The notes below the pieces were generated by a model. The model was not told where the DNA came from. It did no database searches and saw nothing but the letters and a program-made list of their open reading frames with translations. Below, one piece after another: positions 1 through 9,400 of a stretch of DNA of 64,000 nt. The position numbers were made by a program, and so were the translations under genes. This stretch comes from Acidimicrobiales bacterium (GTDB lineage Bacteria > Actinomycetota > Acidimicrobiia > Acidimicrobiales > SZUA-35), in contig JANQPB010000008.1 in the NCBI GenBank assembly GCA_028285495.1, positions 48,018 to 112,017 of the forward strand, given 5' to 3'. Each line of letters opens with the position of its first letter. Within the stretch, counting starts at the first letter, position 1.

Positions 1-59
1 ACGTGGGCCGGTCGCGCCTTGTCGAGCACCTGTTTCGCCGAGTCGGGTAGTGCCACCAT
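1..59 (-). CDS. PPOX-class oxidoreductase, N-terminal fragment
   Basis: Only the first 19 codons are in the window, reading MVALPDSAKQVLDKARPAHV, then cut by the edge. This start resembles small flavin- or F420-binding split-barrel (PPOX-type) oxidoreductases, which often begin LPDSARxLLDKP. An AGGAG ribosome site lies about 8 nt before the ATG. It follows the acyl-CoA ligase stop by 30 nt on the same strand, so the two are probably co-transcribed. Family assignment rests on the N-terminus only. Confidence 0.5.
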   Translation of the reverse strand, partial: MVALPDSAKQVLDKARPAH

Positions 60-89
60 GCGTCGTCTCCTCTCGATCGGTCGGTTGGA

Positions 90-1742
90 TCAGCTCGCCG
101 GCGCCCCGGCACCGATGGCGTCGGGCTCAGAACGGGGAGTCCGGTCGTAACGGGTCGGCCGGAGGCCGTGCTCGTGGGCGTCCCAGGCCTGGGCCGCCAC
201 GTCGTCGGTCCGCAGCGCGGGCTTGTTGACCCGCCCGGTCTGAGTCAACGGGACGTCGGAGGTCACGAGGACGTACCGGGGGACCATGAAGTGGGGCAGC
301 CGCCGGTCGCATTGCTCGAAGATGGCGGCGGGATCGATCGGTCGGCCGTCGGCCGGGGCAACGACGGCCAGGATGTCGTCCTCGGAGAGCGACGACGGCA
401 CGGCCAGGACGGCGGCATGCTCGACGCCGGCGAGGGCGAGGATCGCCTGTTCGACCTCGAAGGAGGAGACGTTCTCGCCCTTGTGTCGGATGGCGTCCTT
501 CTCGCGATCGACGAAGTAGAGGTAACCGTCAGCGTCTCGCCTGGCCAGGTCGCCTGTGTGCCACCACGCCCCTCGCAGGGCCTCGGCCGTGGCCTCCGGG
601 TTGCGGTGGTAGCCAGCGCACATGATGTTGGCCTGGGCCGGCCGGTAGCAGAGCTCACCGATCTCGCCAGGTCCAACCGGATGCCCCTCCGGGCCGAGCA
701 GCTCGATCTCCCCTCCCGTCGGGCGGCCGAACGAGCCGGGCCGCCGGGCATCGTGGGGATTGGCGGCGATCATCCCGATCTCCGTCGTGCCGTAGGCCTC
801 GATGATGTGGCCACCGAACCGGCGCTCGAACCGGTACAGCGTGTCGGCCGGGACCGGCGCCCCCATCATCACCCGGACCGAGTGGTCGCGATCCCGCTCG
901 CTCGGCGGTGCCGACAGTAGGACGTTCGCCATGGTCGACAGGAGGTTGAACGCCGTCGCCCCACTCGAGCGGATCTCGTGCCAGAACGTCCGGGCGCTGA
1001 ACCGGTCGGCGATGTGCACGGATGCGCCCGCCACCATCCCGGCGATGACGGTCGTGAGCTGGGCGTTGCCGTGGAACAGCGGCAAGACGGTGAACAGCAC
1101 GTCCTGCGAGGTCAGCCGGAGGACGTCGGCGGTGGTCGCCCCCATCATGAGGTGGTGTCCGTGCGGGGCGACCACCCCCTTGCTCCGCCCCGTCGTACCG
1201 GAGGTGAACATCAGCGACGCGGTATCCGCCTCGGTGAGATCGGGGAGGACCACCGTCGCGGGATCAGGAGCACGGTCGAGGAAGTCCTCCCAGCGGGAAG
1301 AGGCGATCGGCAGGTCAGGAGCTGCGACCGCCGACGAGGTGACCACCAGGTGATCGAGGTCTGGGAGGTCGTCGCTCAGCTCCTCGACGAGGGGAAGGAA
1401 GCGCTCGTCGACCACGAGGACCCGAGCCGACGAGAGCTCAAGGGCCCACCGCAGGTGATCGCCCTTGTAGGCCGTGTTGATCGGGACGTGGACCAGGCCG
1501 CCTCTGGCGGTGCCGAACCAGGCGTCGAGATAGCGAAGCTCGTTCGGCAGCATGAGCGCAACGGCATCGCCGGGCTCGAGCCCCAACTCATGGAGCCCTG
1601 CGGCCACCCGATCGGCTCTGGCGTCGAGCTCGGCATAGGTTCGGCTCTCCGACGCGCTCCGGGCGAAGACGGCGTCGCCCAACTGGGTCGCCCGCAGGCG
1701 GAGGAGACCGCCAACGGTGCTGCCGTAGACGCCGAGATCCAT
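90..1742 (-). CDS. Acyl-CoA ligase (AMP-forming, CaiC-like)
   Basis: A 550-residue member of the ANL superfamily, which activates a carboxylic acid with ATP to an acyl-AMP and then transfers it to CoA. The AMP-binding P-loop TSGTTGRSKG is near residue 180. The A5-type motif YGTTEIG, the hinge region YFVDREKDAIRHKGENVS and the C-terminal lysine segment TGRVNKPALR are all present and in order. Full length for the family and apparently intact. AAGGGAG precedes the ATG at 1742. The overall look is closest to crotonobetaine/carnitine-CoA ligases, but the acid substrate cannot be read from sequence. Located in the cytoplasm, next to a PPOX-type oxidoreductase on the same strand. Confidence 0.88.
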   Translation of the reverse strand: MDLGVYGSTVGGLLRLRATQLGDAVFARSASESRTYAELDARADRVAAGLHELGLEPGDAVALMLPNELRYLDAWFGTARGGLVHVPINTAYKGDHLRWALELSSARVLVVDERFLPLVEELSDDLPDLDHLVVTSSAVAAPDLPIASSRWEDFLDRAPDPATVVLPDLTEADTASLMFTSGTTGRSKGVVAPHGHHLMMGATTADVLRLTSQDVLFTVLPLFHGNAQLTTVIAGMVAGASVHIADRFSARTFWHEIRSSGATAFNLLSTMANVLLSAPPSERDRDHSVRVMMGAPVPADTLYRFERRFGGHIIEAYGTTEIGMIAANPHDARRPGSFGRPTGGEIELLGPEGHPVGPGEIGELCYRPAQANIMCAGYHRNPEATAEALRGAWWHTGDLARRDADGYLYFVDREKDAIRHKGENVSSFEVEQAILALAGVEHAAVLAVPSSLSEDDILAVVAPADGRPIDPAAIFEQCDRRLPHFMVPRYVLVTSDVPLTQTGRVNKPALRTDDVAAQAWDAHEHGLRPTRYDRTPRSEPDAIGAGAPAS

Positions 1743-1882
1743 CGACTCCCTTTCGCTCCATCGAGCCGACCACGGCTTGTGATCGGCGTTGGAACGATGA
1801 TGGGTCCGGTGGGCCGGGGAGGCCAGGGCGGTCGCATCCTAGTAGTGCGGCTCCCACCCACGGCCCCTGGTCTTGCCTCCCG

Positions 1883-2728
1883 CTACGGCACCACGGGGGT
1901 CTCGAGGGTCGAGAGGAGACGGGCCATCCGTTCTCTCGTGACCTCATTGGCCGGCGTCCAGGTGACCACTCGGGGAAAGCCGCTGTCGTGGGCCCGTAAG
2001 GCGACCACGTTGAAGTCGAGCGTGCCGTCCGGGTGGAGCACGCGGCGAGGCTCGATACCTCGCCAGGCCACCTCGTGGGCCGACCAGCACTCCTGGAACT
2101 CGGGCGACGCCTCGAGCAGGTCCTCGACCATGGCCTCGGCCTCGGGTGACGACGCGCCCTCGGCCAAGGCCGCTCGGTACTGACCGACCGACTCCCGAGC
2201 CACTCTCGGCCAGTCGTCGATCATGGCCCGAGCTTCGTCCGAGCGGAACAGGAGCCACATCATGTGCTTGCGGTTGTGAGGCAGGTCGTCGTAGGCCGAG
2301 CCGAAGACGGCCACACACGCCCGATTCCAGGCCAGATAGAACCAACTCCGATCCATGATTGTCGCCGGGCTCGGGATCAGCTCGATGAGGTCGACCAGGG
2401 CGGTGTCGAGCTCCGCCGGGCCGACATCGCCGACGATCTCCGGGTGGGCGAGCTCGAGGACGTAGCGGCGCTCGGCCGGCGTCAGCTGGAAGGTGCGGGC
2501 GATGGCGTCGAGGACGTCGACCGACGGCGTGACGTCGCGCCCCTGCTCGAGCCAGGTGTACCAGCTCGTGCTGACCCCGACCAGGACGGCGACTTCTTCC
2601 CGCCGCAGACCCGGCGTACGACGCTTCCCGGCCTCAGGAAAGCCGAAATCGCCGGGGTTGAGCTCAGAGCGGCGCTGCTTCAAGAACGCGGCGAGATCGC
2701 GACGCCTGGACGACTCCGAGCCGCTCAT
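1883..2728 (-). CDS. XRE-family regulator with MmyB-like ligand domain
   Basis: An N-terminal helix-turn-helix (residues about 10-80, with RRTPGLRREEVAVLVGVS and TWLEQGRDV) is followed by a roughly 180-residue domain of the MmyB-like type, thought to bind a small ligand. Proteins of this family are common single-component transcription factors in actinobacteria. I chose the ATG at 2728, which has GGGGAGGGGG 9-12 nt upstream; a GTG at 2737 is possible but lies almost on the ribosome site. It sits upstream of, and in the same direction as, the acyl-CoA ligase, which it may regulate (inference). Confidence 0.85.
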   Translation of the reverse strand: MSGSESSRRRDLAAFLKQRRSELNPGDFGFPEAGKRRTPGLRREEVAVLVGVSTSWYTWLEQGRDVTPSVDVLDAIARTFQLTPAERRYVLELAHPEIVGDVGPAELDTALVDLIELIPSPATIMDRSWFYLAWNRACVAVFGSAYDDLPHNRKHMMWLLFRSDEARAMIDDWPRVARESVGQYRAALAEGASSPEAEAMVEDLLEASPEFQECWSAHEVAWRGIEPRRVLHPDGTLDFNVVALRAHDSGFPRVVTWTPANEVTRERMARLLSTLETPVVP

Positions 2729-3012
2729 CTCTCGCACCCCCTCCCCTCACGACACCCGATCCGAAGGTACCACCGGCGCCCGTTCGTGTTCCACGGACCG
2801 GACCATGTCGAGCAGGCCCCTCCGATGGCGAGACGCCCCCTCGGCGTGTGGACTCAACGATGAACCCCACCGATTCAGAGGGTCCTCTGGCCCCAAGGTC
2901 AGCGCGCCCTGCGCTCGACAGCCGGCCGGGTAGCCACGACTTGGCTATCACGACGACATCGCCAGCCGGCCGATTATCGCTAGATTGCAGCGCTGACCAG
3001 GGGTTTCGTGGT

Positions 3013-3065
3013 GGAGGAGGTGGGATTCGAACCCACGGAAGGTCTCCCTTCACACGCTTTCCAAG
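3013..3065 (-). repeat. att copy 1: 3' part of tRNA-Ser(GGA)
   Basis: A 53-nt copy, identical to the 3' half of the intact tRNA-Ser (acceptor 3' strand, T arm, variable arm, anticodon 3' stem and loop), that stops at the anticodon loop (TTTCCAAG on the plus strand). There is no 5' half, so it is not a working tRNA. The flank TGACCAGGGG just outside the tRNA 3' end is also kept. It is read as the outermost attachment scar of the island array. Confidence 0.9.
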
Positions 3066-3381
3066 CCTGGGTGAGGGTGCTTAGTGATGCCAACAAGCCC
3101 TTATCTGCTGGCCAAGAGGGCTACCTGGCGCTGGGGAGCGCCAGACCAGGCCGGATCTGATGGCTATCGGCTGGGCTAGCAGCGCTTGCTTGAGAGGCTC
3201 GACGGTTCCGCGCCAGCTGAGCGCTCGAACGGCGTCTCGACCAGACGTGGCCCGGCCCGGCTCGACACGGATAGACCAGGCTTAGCAAGGGGTAGCCTAG
3301 CCGTCTCAGCGCCGGGCAGGGCTCCCCCTGGCTTCGGTCGACGCCGACGACACCTCGACGACGCTTGAGCAGGCGCTGGGC
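3066..3381. other. Intergenic stretch inside island A
   Basis: 316 bp between att copy 1 and the end of the lipoprotein gene. Short open frames exist on both strands but none has protein-like composition or a ribosome site. I see no RNA gene. Several short GC-rich inverted repeats are present (for example around GCGCTGGGGAGCGCC at 3129-3143), which could be element arm-type sites or terminators; this is not demonstrable here. Confidence 0.3.
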
Positions 3382-3975
3382 TCAACTGAGCGAGAAGGCA
3401 ACTCTCCAGCCCATTGAATCAAGCTCATCGAACGAATAGGAGAGTTCACCTCGACGTCCAACTTCGACCGAGTAGAAGTCCGACATCGGTAGCGAGGGCA
3501 CTTCGAATTCGAAGGTACACGTAACGAGTTCCTGACGAACTCCTGGTCCAAGCCTTCCGGTCGCTAGCAGGGACCCACCGCCGTCCCGCACAGTCACGCT
3601 AACGCCCGCTTGAATATCGTCGTATCCGCCAGACCCGAAGCAGTTGTCGTCGCTTCCTCGGATCCCGGAGTCAATCAGTGTGAAGGTCCCCGCAAGGGTG
3701 AACTCGGGTGACACTGCAACCCTGAGAGTAACTGTCTCACCCTCCGCTAGTTCACTTCCTGGCTCTGGATCGCTGGACATCACCTGGCCCGCAGGTACAT
3801 CGGCGATCTCTTGCTCCACGACCTCTGCAACGAAGCCTTGGCCGATCAAAAGGCCCCGAGCAGAGCCTTCTTCTTCGCCGACGACGTCGGGCACGGTGGC
3901 CTTGTCGCCGAAGCTGCACCCGCCAACCAACACCAGTAGCGCCGTCCTCGCAGCGCAGATCACGCTCCGCCTCAT
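3382..3975 (-). CDS. Lipoprotein with one PASTA domain
   Basis: The first 20 residues form a signal peptide with lipobox LVGGC, so the mature protein is probably anchored to the outer face of the membrane. A single PASTA domain follows (about residues 25-88: ATVPDVVG at its start, GQVMSSDPEPGSELAEGE at its end), then a C-terminal region with beta-rich composition that I do not recognise. PASTA domains bind peptidoglycan fragments or act as wall-binding modules. The ATG at 3975 has GAGAGG 8 nt upstream; a GTG at 3984 is an alternative. Its partner in island A is a membrane protein on the opposite strand. Confidence 0.7.
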   Translation of the reverse strand: MRRSVICAARTALLVLVGGCSFGDKATVPDVVGEEEGSARGLLIGQGFVAEVVEQEIADVPAGQVMSSDPEPGSELAEGETVTLRVAVSPEFTLAGTFTLIDSGIRGSDDNCFGSGGYDDIQAGVSVTVRDGGGSLLATGRLGPGVRQELVTCTFEFEVPSLPMSDFYSVEVGRRGELSYSFDELDSMGWRVAFSLS

Positions 3976-4101
3976 CGCAGGCACCTCTCCACGTCCGGCG
4001 ACCCCGTTGGCCAGTCACCCCGAGTCACGGTCCAACTGTAGCCACTCGCCTGGGTCGGGTGGCCGAGAGCTGGTCAGTTCACAAGATAGGCTGAGTAGTC
4101 G

Positions 4102-4803
4102 ATGTCGGCGCCGAACGACACGCAGAAGAGTCACTGGCTGAGCGAAGTGACTCCTGTCCGAGTCTTCACCTGGTTCATGGGTGCCGTTAGCCTAATTAAT
4201 CTGCTATCGAACCTGAATATTGTGAAGATTAGGAGCGATATCCTTCTGTGGATCGAAACGTATAGACGGGTTGTAGAATCTGTTGGCGAGTTCTTGTTTG
4301 GTTGGCTTGACTTTTGGATCCTAGGCATCTCGACGTCCGAGATCCATGGGCTGATCTTGCTATATTTGATAGCCGCAACCACCGCAAGGAGCCTCAAGTA
4401 TCAAGGACCGTGGACCGCTTCGTATCGAGAACGTCAATGGATAACCTTCAAACCTGGCTTCCTGCTCGACAATCCAGAAGCCATCAAGTCCGGCCTATTG
4501 TATGCTCTGGTTCCGTTGGCTTCAGTGCTAATCCTGTCAGACCCTATGGGCATGATCTTGTTACTCGCGTTTGCTGCGGGGCTGCTATGGCATCATCTGG
4601 GGGTCGAGTCACCGGACGAACTCCTTGAGCGAGCGGACCGTGATCCAGAGGACGAGGAAGTCCAGATGGACCTACACTTTTCCTGGGAGCTTCGCAGAGG
4701 CTATTTCGTCTCGCGACGCCAGCTGCGAGTGAATCTTCTGACGACTCTCATATTGGCGTGGGCCATTCTGGTGTTCGACTATCTGTATCGCCAGGCGACC
4801 TAG
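4102..4803 (+). CDS. Multi-span membrane protein, unknown function
   Basis: 233 residues with about five hydrophobic segments (near residues 20-40, 60-95, 125-150, 150-165 and 210-230) and a charged cytoplasm-like stretch with acidic residues near 170-185 (DELLERADRDPEDEE). I do not recognise the family. Codon usage is strikingly AT-rich compared with flanking chromosome, pointing to recent horizontal transfer. Divergent to the PASTA lipoprotein and just left of att copy 2. Confidence 0.6.
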   Translation: MSAPNDTQKSHWLSEVTPVRVFTWFMGAVSLINLLSNLNIVKIRSDILLWIETYRRVVESVGEFLFGWLDFWILGISTSEIHGLILLYLIAATTARSLKYQGPWTASYRERQWITFKPGFLLDNPEAIKSGLLYALVPLASVLILSDPMGMILLLAFAAGLLWHHLGVESPDELLERADRDPEDEEVQMDLHFSWELRRGYFVSRRQLRVNLLTTLILAWAILVFDYLYRQAT

Positions 4804-4877
4804 TCCATACCTATCAGCGGGGGGAGAGCACTGGCTAGCTCGGGAACTCAGGTAGGTCTGTGACCAGGGAGAACTTG

Positions 4878-4931
4878 CGGAGGAGGTAGAATTCGAACCC
4901 ACGGAAGGTCTCCCTTCACACGATTTCCAGG
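4878..4931 (-). repeat. att copy 2: degenerate 3' part of tRNA-Ser(GGA)
   Basis: Same 54-nt core as the intact tRNA-Ser 3' half with four substitutions, two in the T-arm region (TAGAATTC for TGGGATTC) and two at the anticodon-loop end. The flank TGACCAGGGAGAACTTG is a diverged version of that at the other copies. The mutations suggest this is an older junction no longer under tRNA selection. Confidence 0.85.
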
Positions 4932-5102
4932 TTGGAACCGGCTTCCTCGGAGTGCTCAGAACCGCCAGGTGCCACCGAGCACCGAGATGCGGCCGCCTAA
5001 ATGGCTACCGAAGCGGCTACTAGCGGAGAGGTTGATGACGGGTCGCTGACTGCGTGAAGACCACCGGCAGAACGGAGATTGCGTCTTCACCTGTCACGGC
5101 GG

Positions 5103-5291
5103 TCATGAGCGTCCACGCTCCGCGCGAATCAGGTTGTACGAGTTCGTCACATGCTTGAACCTAAGGTCAACAAGCTTGACCTCTTCCGCCGACCGCCCCG
5201 AGTCATCCCTGACATCGGGGTGGAGGTCACGAGCTAGCCGGTGGTAGGCCTTCTTCACCTCGCCATCAGTTGCGTCCGTGTCGATCCTCAT
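5103..5291 (-). CDS. J-domain fragment (probable frameshifted C-terminus)
   Basis: 62 residues with the core of a DnaJ J domain: helix II (EVKKAYHRLARDLHPDV), including the diagnostic HPD tripeptide, and helix III (FKHVTNSYNLIR). Helix I is missing. The preceding gene, in another frame, ends NPYQEPTRDPYE just upstream, exactly what J-domain helix I looks like before the usual hydrophobic LG(V/I) turn. I therefore infer that this was the C-terminal part of the 5266-6021 protein, split by a small deletion. The ATG at 5291 could still allow a separate product; overlap with the upstream gene is 26 nt. Confidence 0.6.
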   Translation of the reverse strand: MRIDTDATDGEVKKAYHRLARDLHPDVRDDSGRSAEEVKLVDLRFKHVTNSYNLIRAERGRS

Positions 5292-6021
5292 ATGGATCTC
5301 TCGTCGGCTCCTGGTAAGGGTTCGACTGCTCTCGTCGAGCGTACTCCGACCGCCGACGAGCCTCCTCGGCTTGACGCTCCCGCCACTCGCGTTCGGCGCG
5401 GCGGCGAGCCGCTTCCTGGGCCATTGCCTCCGCGTACAGCTGCTCTTGCATGGCGCGATAGAGAGCAACCAGCGCTAGGGCCATCTCGACGGTCAGATAG
5501 ACAGGACCCTCGGCTTCGAAAGCTCCGCGATCGACTAGCTCGTCAGCTCGCTTGCGAGCAGCGCTCACCCTCTGCCCAAGCTTGTTGGCGCCCGCTTGCA
5601 CCTGTCTATCGACGGCTCTCGAGCCCTCGCCAAACCCGGCACCAGCTCTGCGAGCCGTAGCTCGAGCTTGCCGAGCCACCTTAACTCGCGCTCGACCAGC
5701 TCCTCTCCCAAGCAGGCCGGCAATCGTCGCGGTAGATGAGTCGCTCAAGGAGTCCGCAGACTGGGCCGAGCTCCCGGGAGAAGACGCCGGCGCGTCCCGC
5801 TTTCGACCCGCTAGCCAATACCCCAGCACTAGGTACCCAACTAGGCTTCCGGGAGCGACGTATGCCGCCGTCCTGCCACTCGAGGCCAGCAAGACCGTCA
5901 CGACTGTGCCTGGCAGAGCGACTCCGGCGAGCCTGAGCGGCCAAGGAAGTCGTCCAGATCGGAAGGTTCCCAGTCCGATCGCCACGAGGATGATGTTCAG
6001 AACCAGAACTAACTTGATCAA
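5266..6021 (-). CDS. Membrane-anchored coiled-coil protein, probably once J-domain-tailed
   Basis: 251 residues. Two hydrophobic segments at the N-terminus (about 1-20 and 28-75 with a break) give a membrane anchor. A low-complexity Ser/Ala linker, an Arg/Ala-rich stretch and a long charged helix (about 180-230, EAARRRAEREWRERQAEEAR) follow. The frame ends after DPYEDRHGRN, where a J domain appears to begin in the next frame. Lies 38 nt after the EACC1-like gene in the same operon. Function unknown; a full-length version would place a J domain on the cytoplasmic side to recruit an Hsp70 (inference). Confidence 0.65.
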   Translation of the reverse strand: MIKLVLVLNIILVAIGLGTFRSGRLPWPLRLAGVALPGTVVTVLLASSGRTAAYVAPGSLVGYLVLGYWLAGRKRDAPASSPGSSAQSADSLSDSSTATIAGLLGRGAGRARVKVARQARATARRAGAGFGEGSRAVDRQVQAGANKLGQRVSAARKRADELVDRGAFEAEGPVYLTVEMALALVALYRAMQEQLYAEAMAQEAARRRAEREWRERQAEEARRRSEYARREQSNPYQEPTRDPYEDRHGRN

Positions 6022-6059
6022 TCCCGATCAGCGCTCTTTCCGACCAGCTATTGACGGTC

Positions 6060-6416
6060 CTACTCCACAAAGACGATCCTCAGTTCCTCCGTGGTGGAGG
6101 ATATTTTGGACAGCTGCGAAGCTACTTCTTCTGGGGTGGTCTCGCTAGTTAGCGTAATCACCACATCCTTGTCGTCGCCAGAGAGATTCACGGTGACCCG
6201 ACGCTTGGCATACGTGGAAGCCGCTCGCTGCAGGTAGTGGCGACCGATTAGAACCACTGGCGTGGCCAAGGTGACGAAGTCGGCGACGGCGGCTATGAAG
6301 TCCGCAGTCGAACCACCTCGGTGCGATTCATCGAAGCCTCGCTGGAAGCCGGAGAGATCGATCCCATCAATGCCTTCAGGCCATTCACCCTCGGTTCTAA
6401 GAACCACGCGTGTCAT
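6060..6416 (-). CDS. Small EACC1-like effector-associated protein
   Basis: 118 residues. The middle carries a hydrophobic helix (AAVADFVTLATPVVLIGRHYL) followed by a basic turn and a beta-type segment ending RRVTVNLSGDDKDVVITL. This pattern (helix, then V(T/R)V(T/R) strand with GDD turn, then a short helix) matches the small 'effector-associated constant component 1' proteins described next to CHAT, trypsin-like and TIR effectors in actinobacterial conflict systems; the match is from memory of the family pattern. The ATG follows the CHAT stop by one nucleotide, so translation is coupled. Confidence 0.6.
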   Translation of the reverse strand: MTRVVLRTEGEWPEGIDGIDLSGFQRGFDESHRGGSTADFIAAVADFVTLATPVVLIGRHYLQRAASTYAKRRVTVNLSGDDKDVVITLTSETTPEEVASQLSKISSTTEELRIVFVE

Positions 6417-6417
6417 G

Positions 6418-9400
6418 TCAGGAATGGTACAGGTCTGCTCCGTGTAGCAACCAGGGGGAATACGACTCGGCCTGACTAGCTAGGCGGAGCGCCTCAGTCG
6501 TCCAACGCCCTTCTAAAGCCACTGCGAGTGACCGGTTGGCTAGCCTCGCCTTTGCGCTGTCAACCCGGATGGGGGCCGCCACGACCGAGCTTGCCCCTGC
6601 CTCCAGGAAGATCCTGGCCGCCGTCTCCCCAGGTTCCTCGCCCTGGGGCTTCGCCGCTGCAGCCAGGCAAGTCGACAGAACGACGAGCCGGCAGTCGTCC
6701 AGCCGACCCCGGATGAGACTCTCGACCGAGACGTACCCATCGCTTAGCTGCAAGAGCGGTCGCGCAGCGGTCTGGTCTAGCTTGCCCTGCCCTGCGAGGT
6801 AGAGGCCCCCACACACACTCAGCCGTTCACGGACGGCCTCTACAGTCGCGTCCGCACCGACCAACGGCTCTACTCCAAACGTCGCCGCAACTTCACGCGC
6901 CTCAAGCTCAGCGTCAGGACGGTCACTGCCGGGATTACCCACAACGAGCCATGGCTTCGCCGGACCATTGCGCGACGAACCGATCCATCGGCGCGACTCG
7001 TCCTTCCGCGTGACAGCGAACCAATCACGTAGAGCTGCTGAGCCGGGCAGGACTGGCAGGTTCTCTAGCGGGACACTCAGCCATGGCTGGCTCAGCGAGA
7101 GCGCTACACGGCTTTCGCGTGGGATCTCTAAGAGCGGCCGAACCAACCAGCTCGCAGCTGCATGCCACTCCGGGACCGGGGACACTGGGCGCCCAGCATC
7201 CGCCCTCTTCACGTCGGCCAGAATCTCGTCCCGAAGGGATGAGCTTGAGCTCCTCCCGATATCGACTAGGTGGACCCTCACCTCCGAAGCCTGAGCATCA
7301 CACAGCGCCTCAACGGGGACAACTATCCACGCAACCCGTTCGCGGGTTTGCACCAGCTCCGCCACAAAGTCGACCGATCCTCCGTCGACCTGTACCTGCC
7401 GTGCGAAGCTCTCGGCTTCGTGCCGCAGCATCTGATTGCGGTGCGGACCGAGAGCCTCGAGCTCCTCCATTGCCTCAACGTTCGGGCGCAAGAAGTGAGC
7501 CACTCTGGGAGAGGCTGCCACCTGCCGGGCGCGACGACTCCGGACATCCCCAGTAGTGTCTCCAAGTAGCGTCTTCAGCTCCAGCGTCTCCAGTGGCGTC
7601 GCTTCTGCGAGGAACTCCGGCAATCGCTCAGCCAGATCAGCTTGCGCCGCCGCCATCTTCTGGGTGATCAGCGCCGAGTGAGCCGGGTCCGCCTGCGCCA
7701 TCGCCTCGAGATCGAGCTCATCATGCGGGAACTCCGGAACCTCTAGACGTTCCCGCTCATACATGGAACGAAGTTCGCTCACGGCATCACCGTCGAACTC
7801 TCCATCCTCTTGACCCACCACGCTGGCGATCAGCGCTCGCAAGTCCCGAGATCGATCGGCTAGCTCTGGCATTGAGACAGACCGCTGTGTTGCATGGGTA
7901 CCGGTGGGGTCAATAGCCCACTCAAGTCCTATTTCCCGAAGCAGCTCGCTAGACGAGTCGTCGTTGGAAGAGGCGAGAGAATCGACCAACCACTCCATGG
8001 TTCGGAGCGGATACGCAGCAAACGTACTCCGGAAGAAGTAGAGCCAACCCCGACCCGCAACTCGCGAGTAGAGAATCACTCTCTCCCTCTGACGAACGAA
8101 CCGTTCGGGGTCGAACCCTGGAGTACCCTCTCGACCAGCCACTAGCTCGCGCGCCTTAGACCGTCTCTCCAGGTCTGTGATGAACTCGCCGAACGCGCCC
8201 CAGTCGGCCGGCGCGCGCTCGGAGTGATAGCGGAGGCGGTCCTTTAGAGTCGACAACCATCGAGGCCCATCGTCCATCAGTTTCGCCAAGGCAATGTTTG
8301 CCTGCGCCTGCATATCTACAGCATCACGCGACGCAGGTAGCTTCTTGACCCGCTGTCGGCGGACACTCTGGCTACCCGGAAGCTGCGCGATAAGCGCCTC
8401 AACGTACTGCTGCTGCTGGTCGTTGGGGTAGCGCTCGAGCCAATCAGCCAGGAGACTATTGGCCTCCTCATATCGCCCGACGGCCATCAAGACCAGCCCA
8501 CGATTGAGATCGTACGATGAGCCAGAAGAAGTCTCGCCGGTTCGCTCTGCCGATAGCTCAGCGACACCGAGCGCCCATATCGCGTTGGTAGCTGCCTGCG
8601 TGATCCCGTGCACCCGCCCTAGGCTGTTGAGAGTTGCGGGCAGCTCTCGACGTTGTGCGGAAACCAACTTCGCCGCCACTGCCATATACGCATGCCATTC
8701 GGCTGTGACCCCCATGAGACCAGCTCGCTCGTAGACCGAGACGAGAGCCACGTGAGCGGCGGTTTCAGCCAAGAAATCGCGACCGTGGTAACCACCTGCG
8801 ATTCGGCGAAGTCCGTCGATACCGCGTGGGTCGCCCTTGAGGCACCGGACATGCTCGATCGTAATCCGAGCCAGCTCGCGAGATTCGGGTAAGAGATCGT
8901 CGAAGACGAGATCCGCTAGCTCGCCGTCGGCTGTGTCCACCTCACCGAGGTTCAGGTACTGCCGAGCAATCTGCGCATGACAGGCTGCAATGAGCGCCGG
9001 GTCGCCTGCCTTGCCAAGAGCGACGCGATACAGCTCAATGGCCTCCCGCTCTCGGCCAACGTCAACCAGGCCATTCGCCTCTCGGAACTCCCTTGCCCCT
9101 GGGGTCGAACCCGTGCTGGGACCGAAACGCTCCTCGAGCGCCCGAGCGAAGTGAGCGGCCATCTCCCCGCTTCTCGCTGTATTCGACAGCTCTCGATCCA
9201 TCTTGTCGATTCGATCCACCAGTAATCGAGCTGGACGCTCGTGGTCGCAGCTGAGCGCCACCGCTGCTAGTGGCCAAAGATCGCCAGCGACCAGACCGAA
9301 TAGGCGCCTGTCGTAGGCCCAGTCGAGGAAGTGGGCGATTGCCTCAGCGGCGGCTGACGCTTCATCTCCTGGAAGACCTCGGATGGTCGCATCGTTGTCT

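Larger units (their letters stand above)
3013..4877. mobile_element. Island A: small integrated segment without integrase
   Basis: This 1.9-kb segment lies between att copies 1 and 2. It holds a PASTA lipoprotein and a multi-span membrane protein, and no recombinase. The membrane protein gene is clearly richer in A+T than the chromosomal genes. It looks like a remnant or a passively mobilised (CIME-like) element left by earlier integration at the same tRNA. Confidence 0.65.

Noticed and set aside
2664..3084. Open frames crossing att copy 1 on both strands
   Set aside because: They translate tRNA sequence; similar false frames occur at 11841-12305 and 36853-37347.
3186..3368. 60-codon frame after att copy 1
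   Set aside because: Too short, no ribosome site, Arg/Pro-rich composition.
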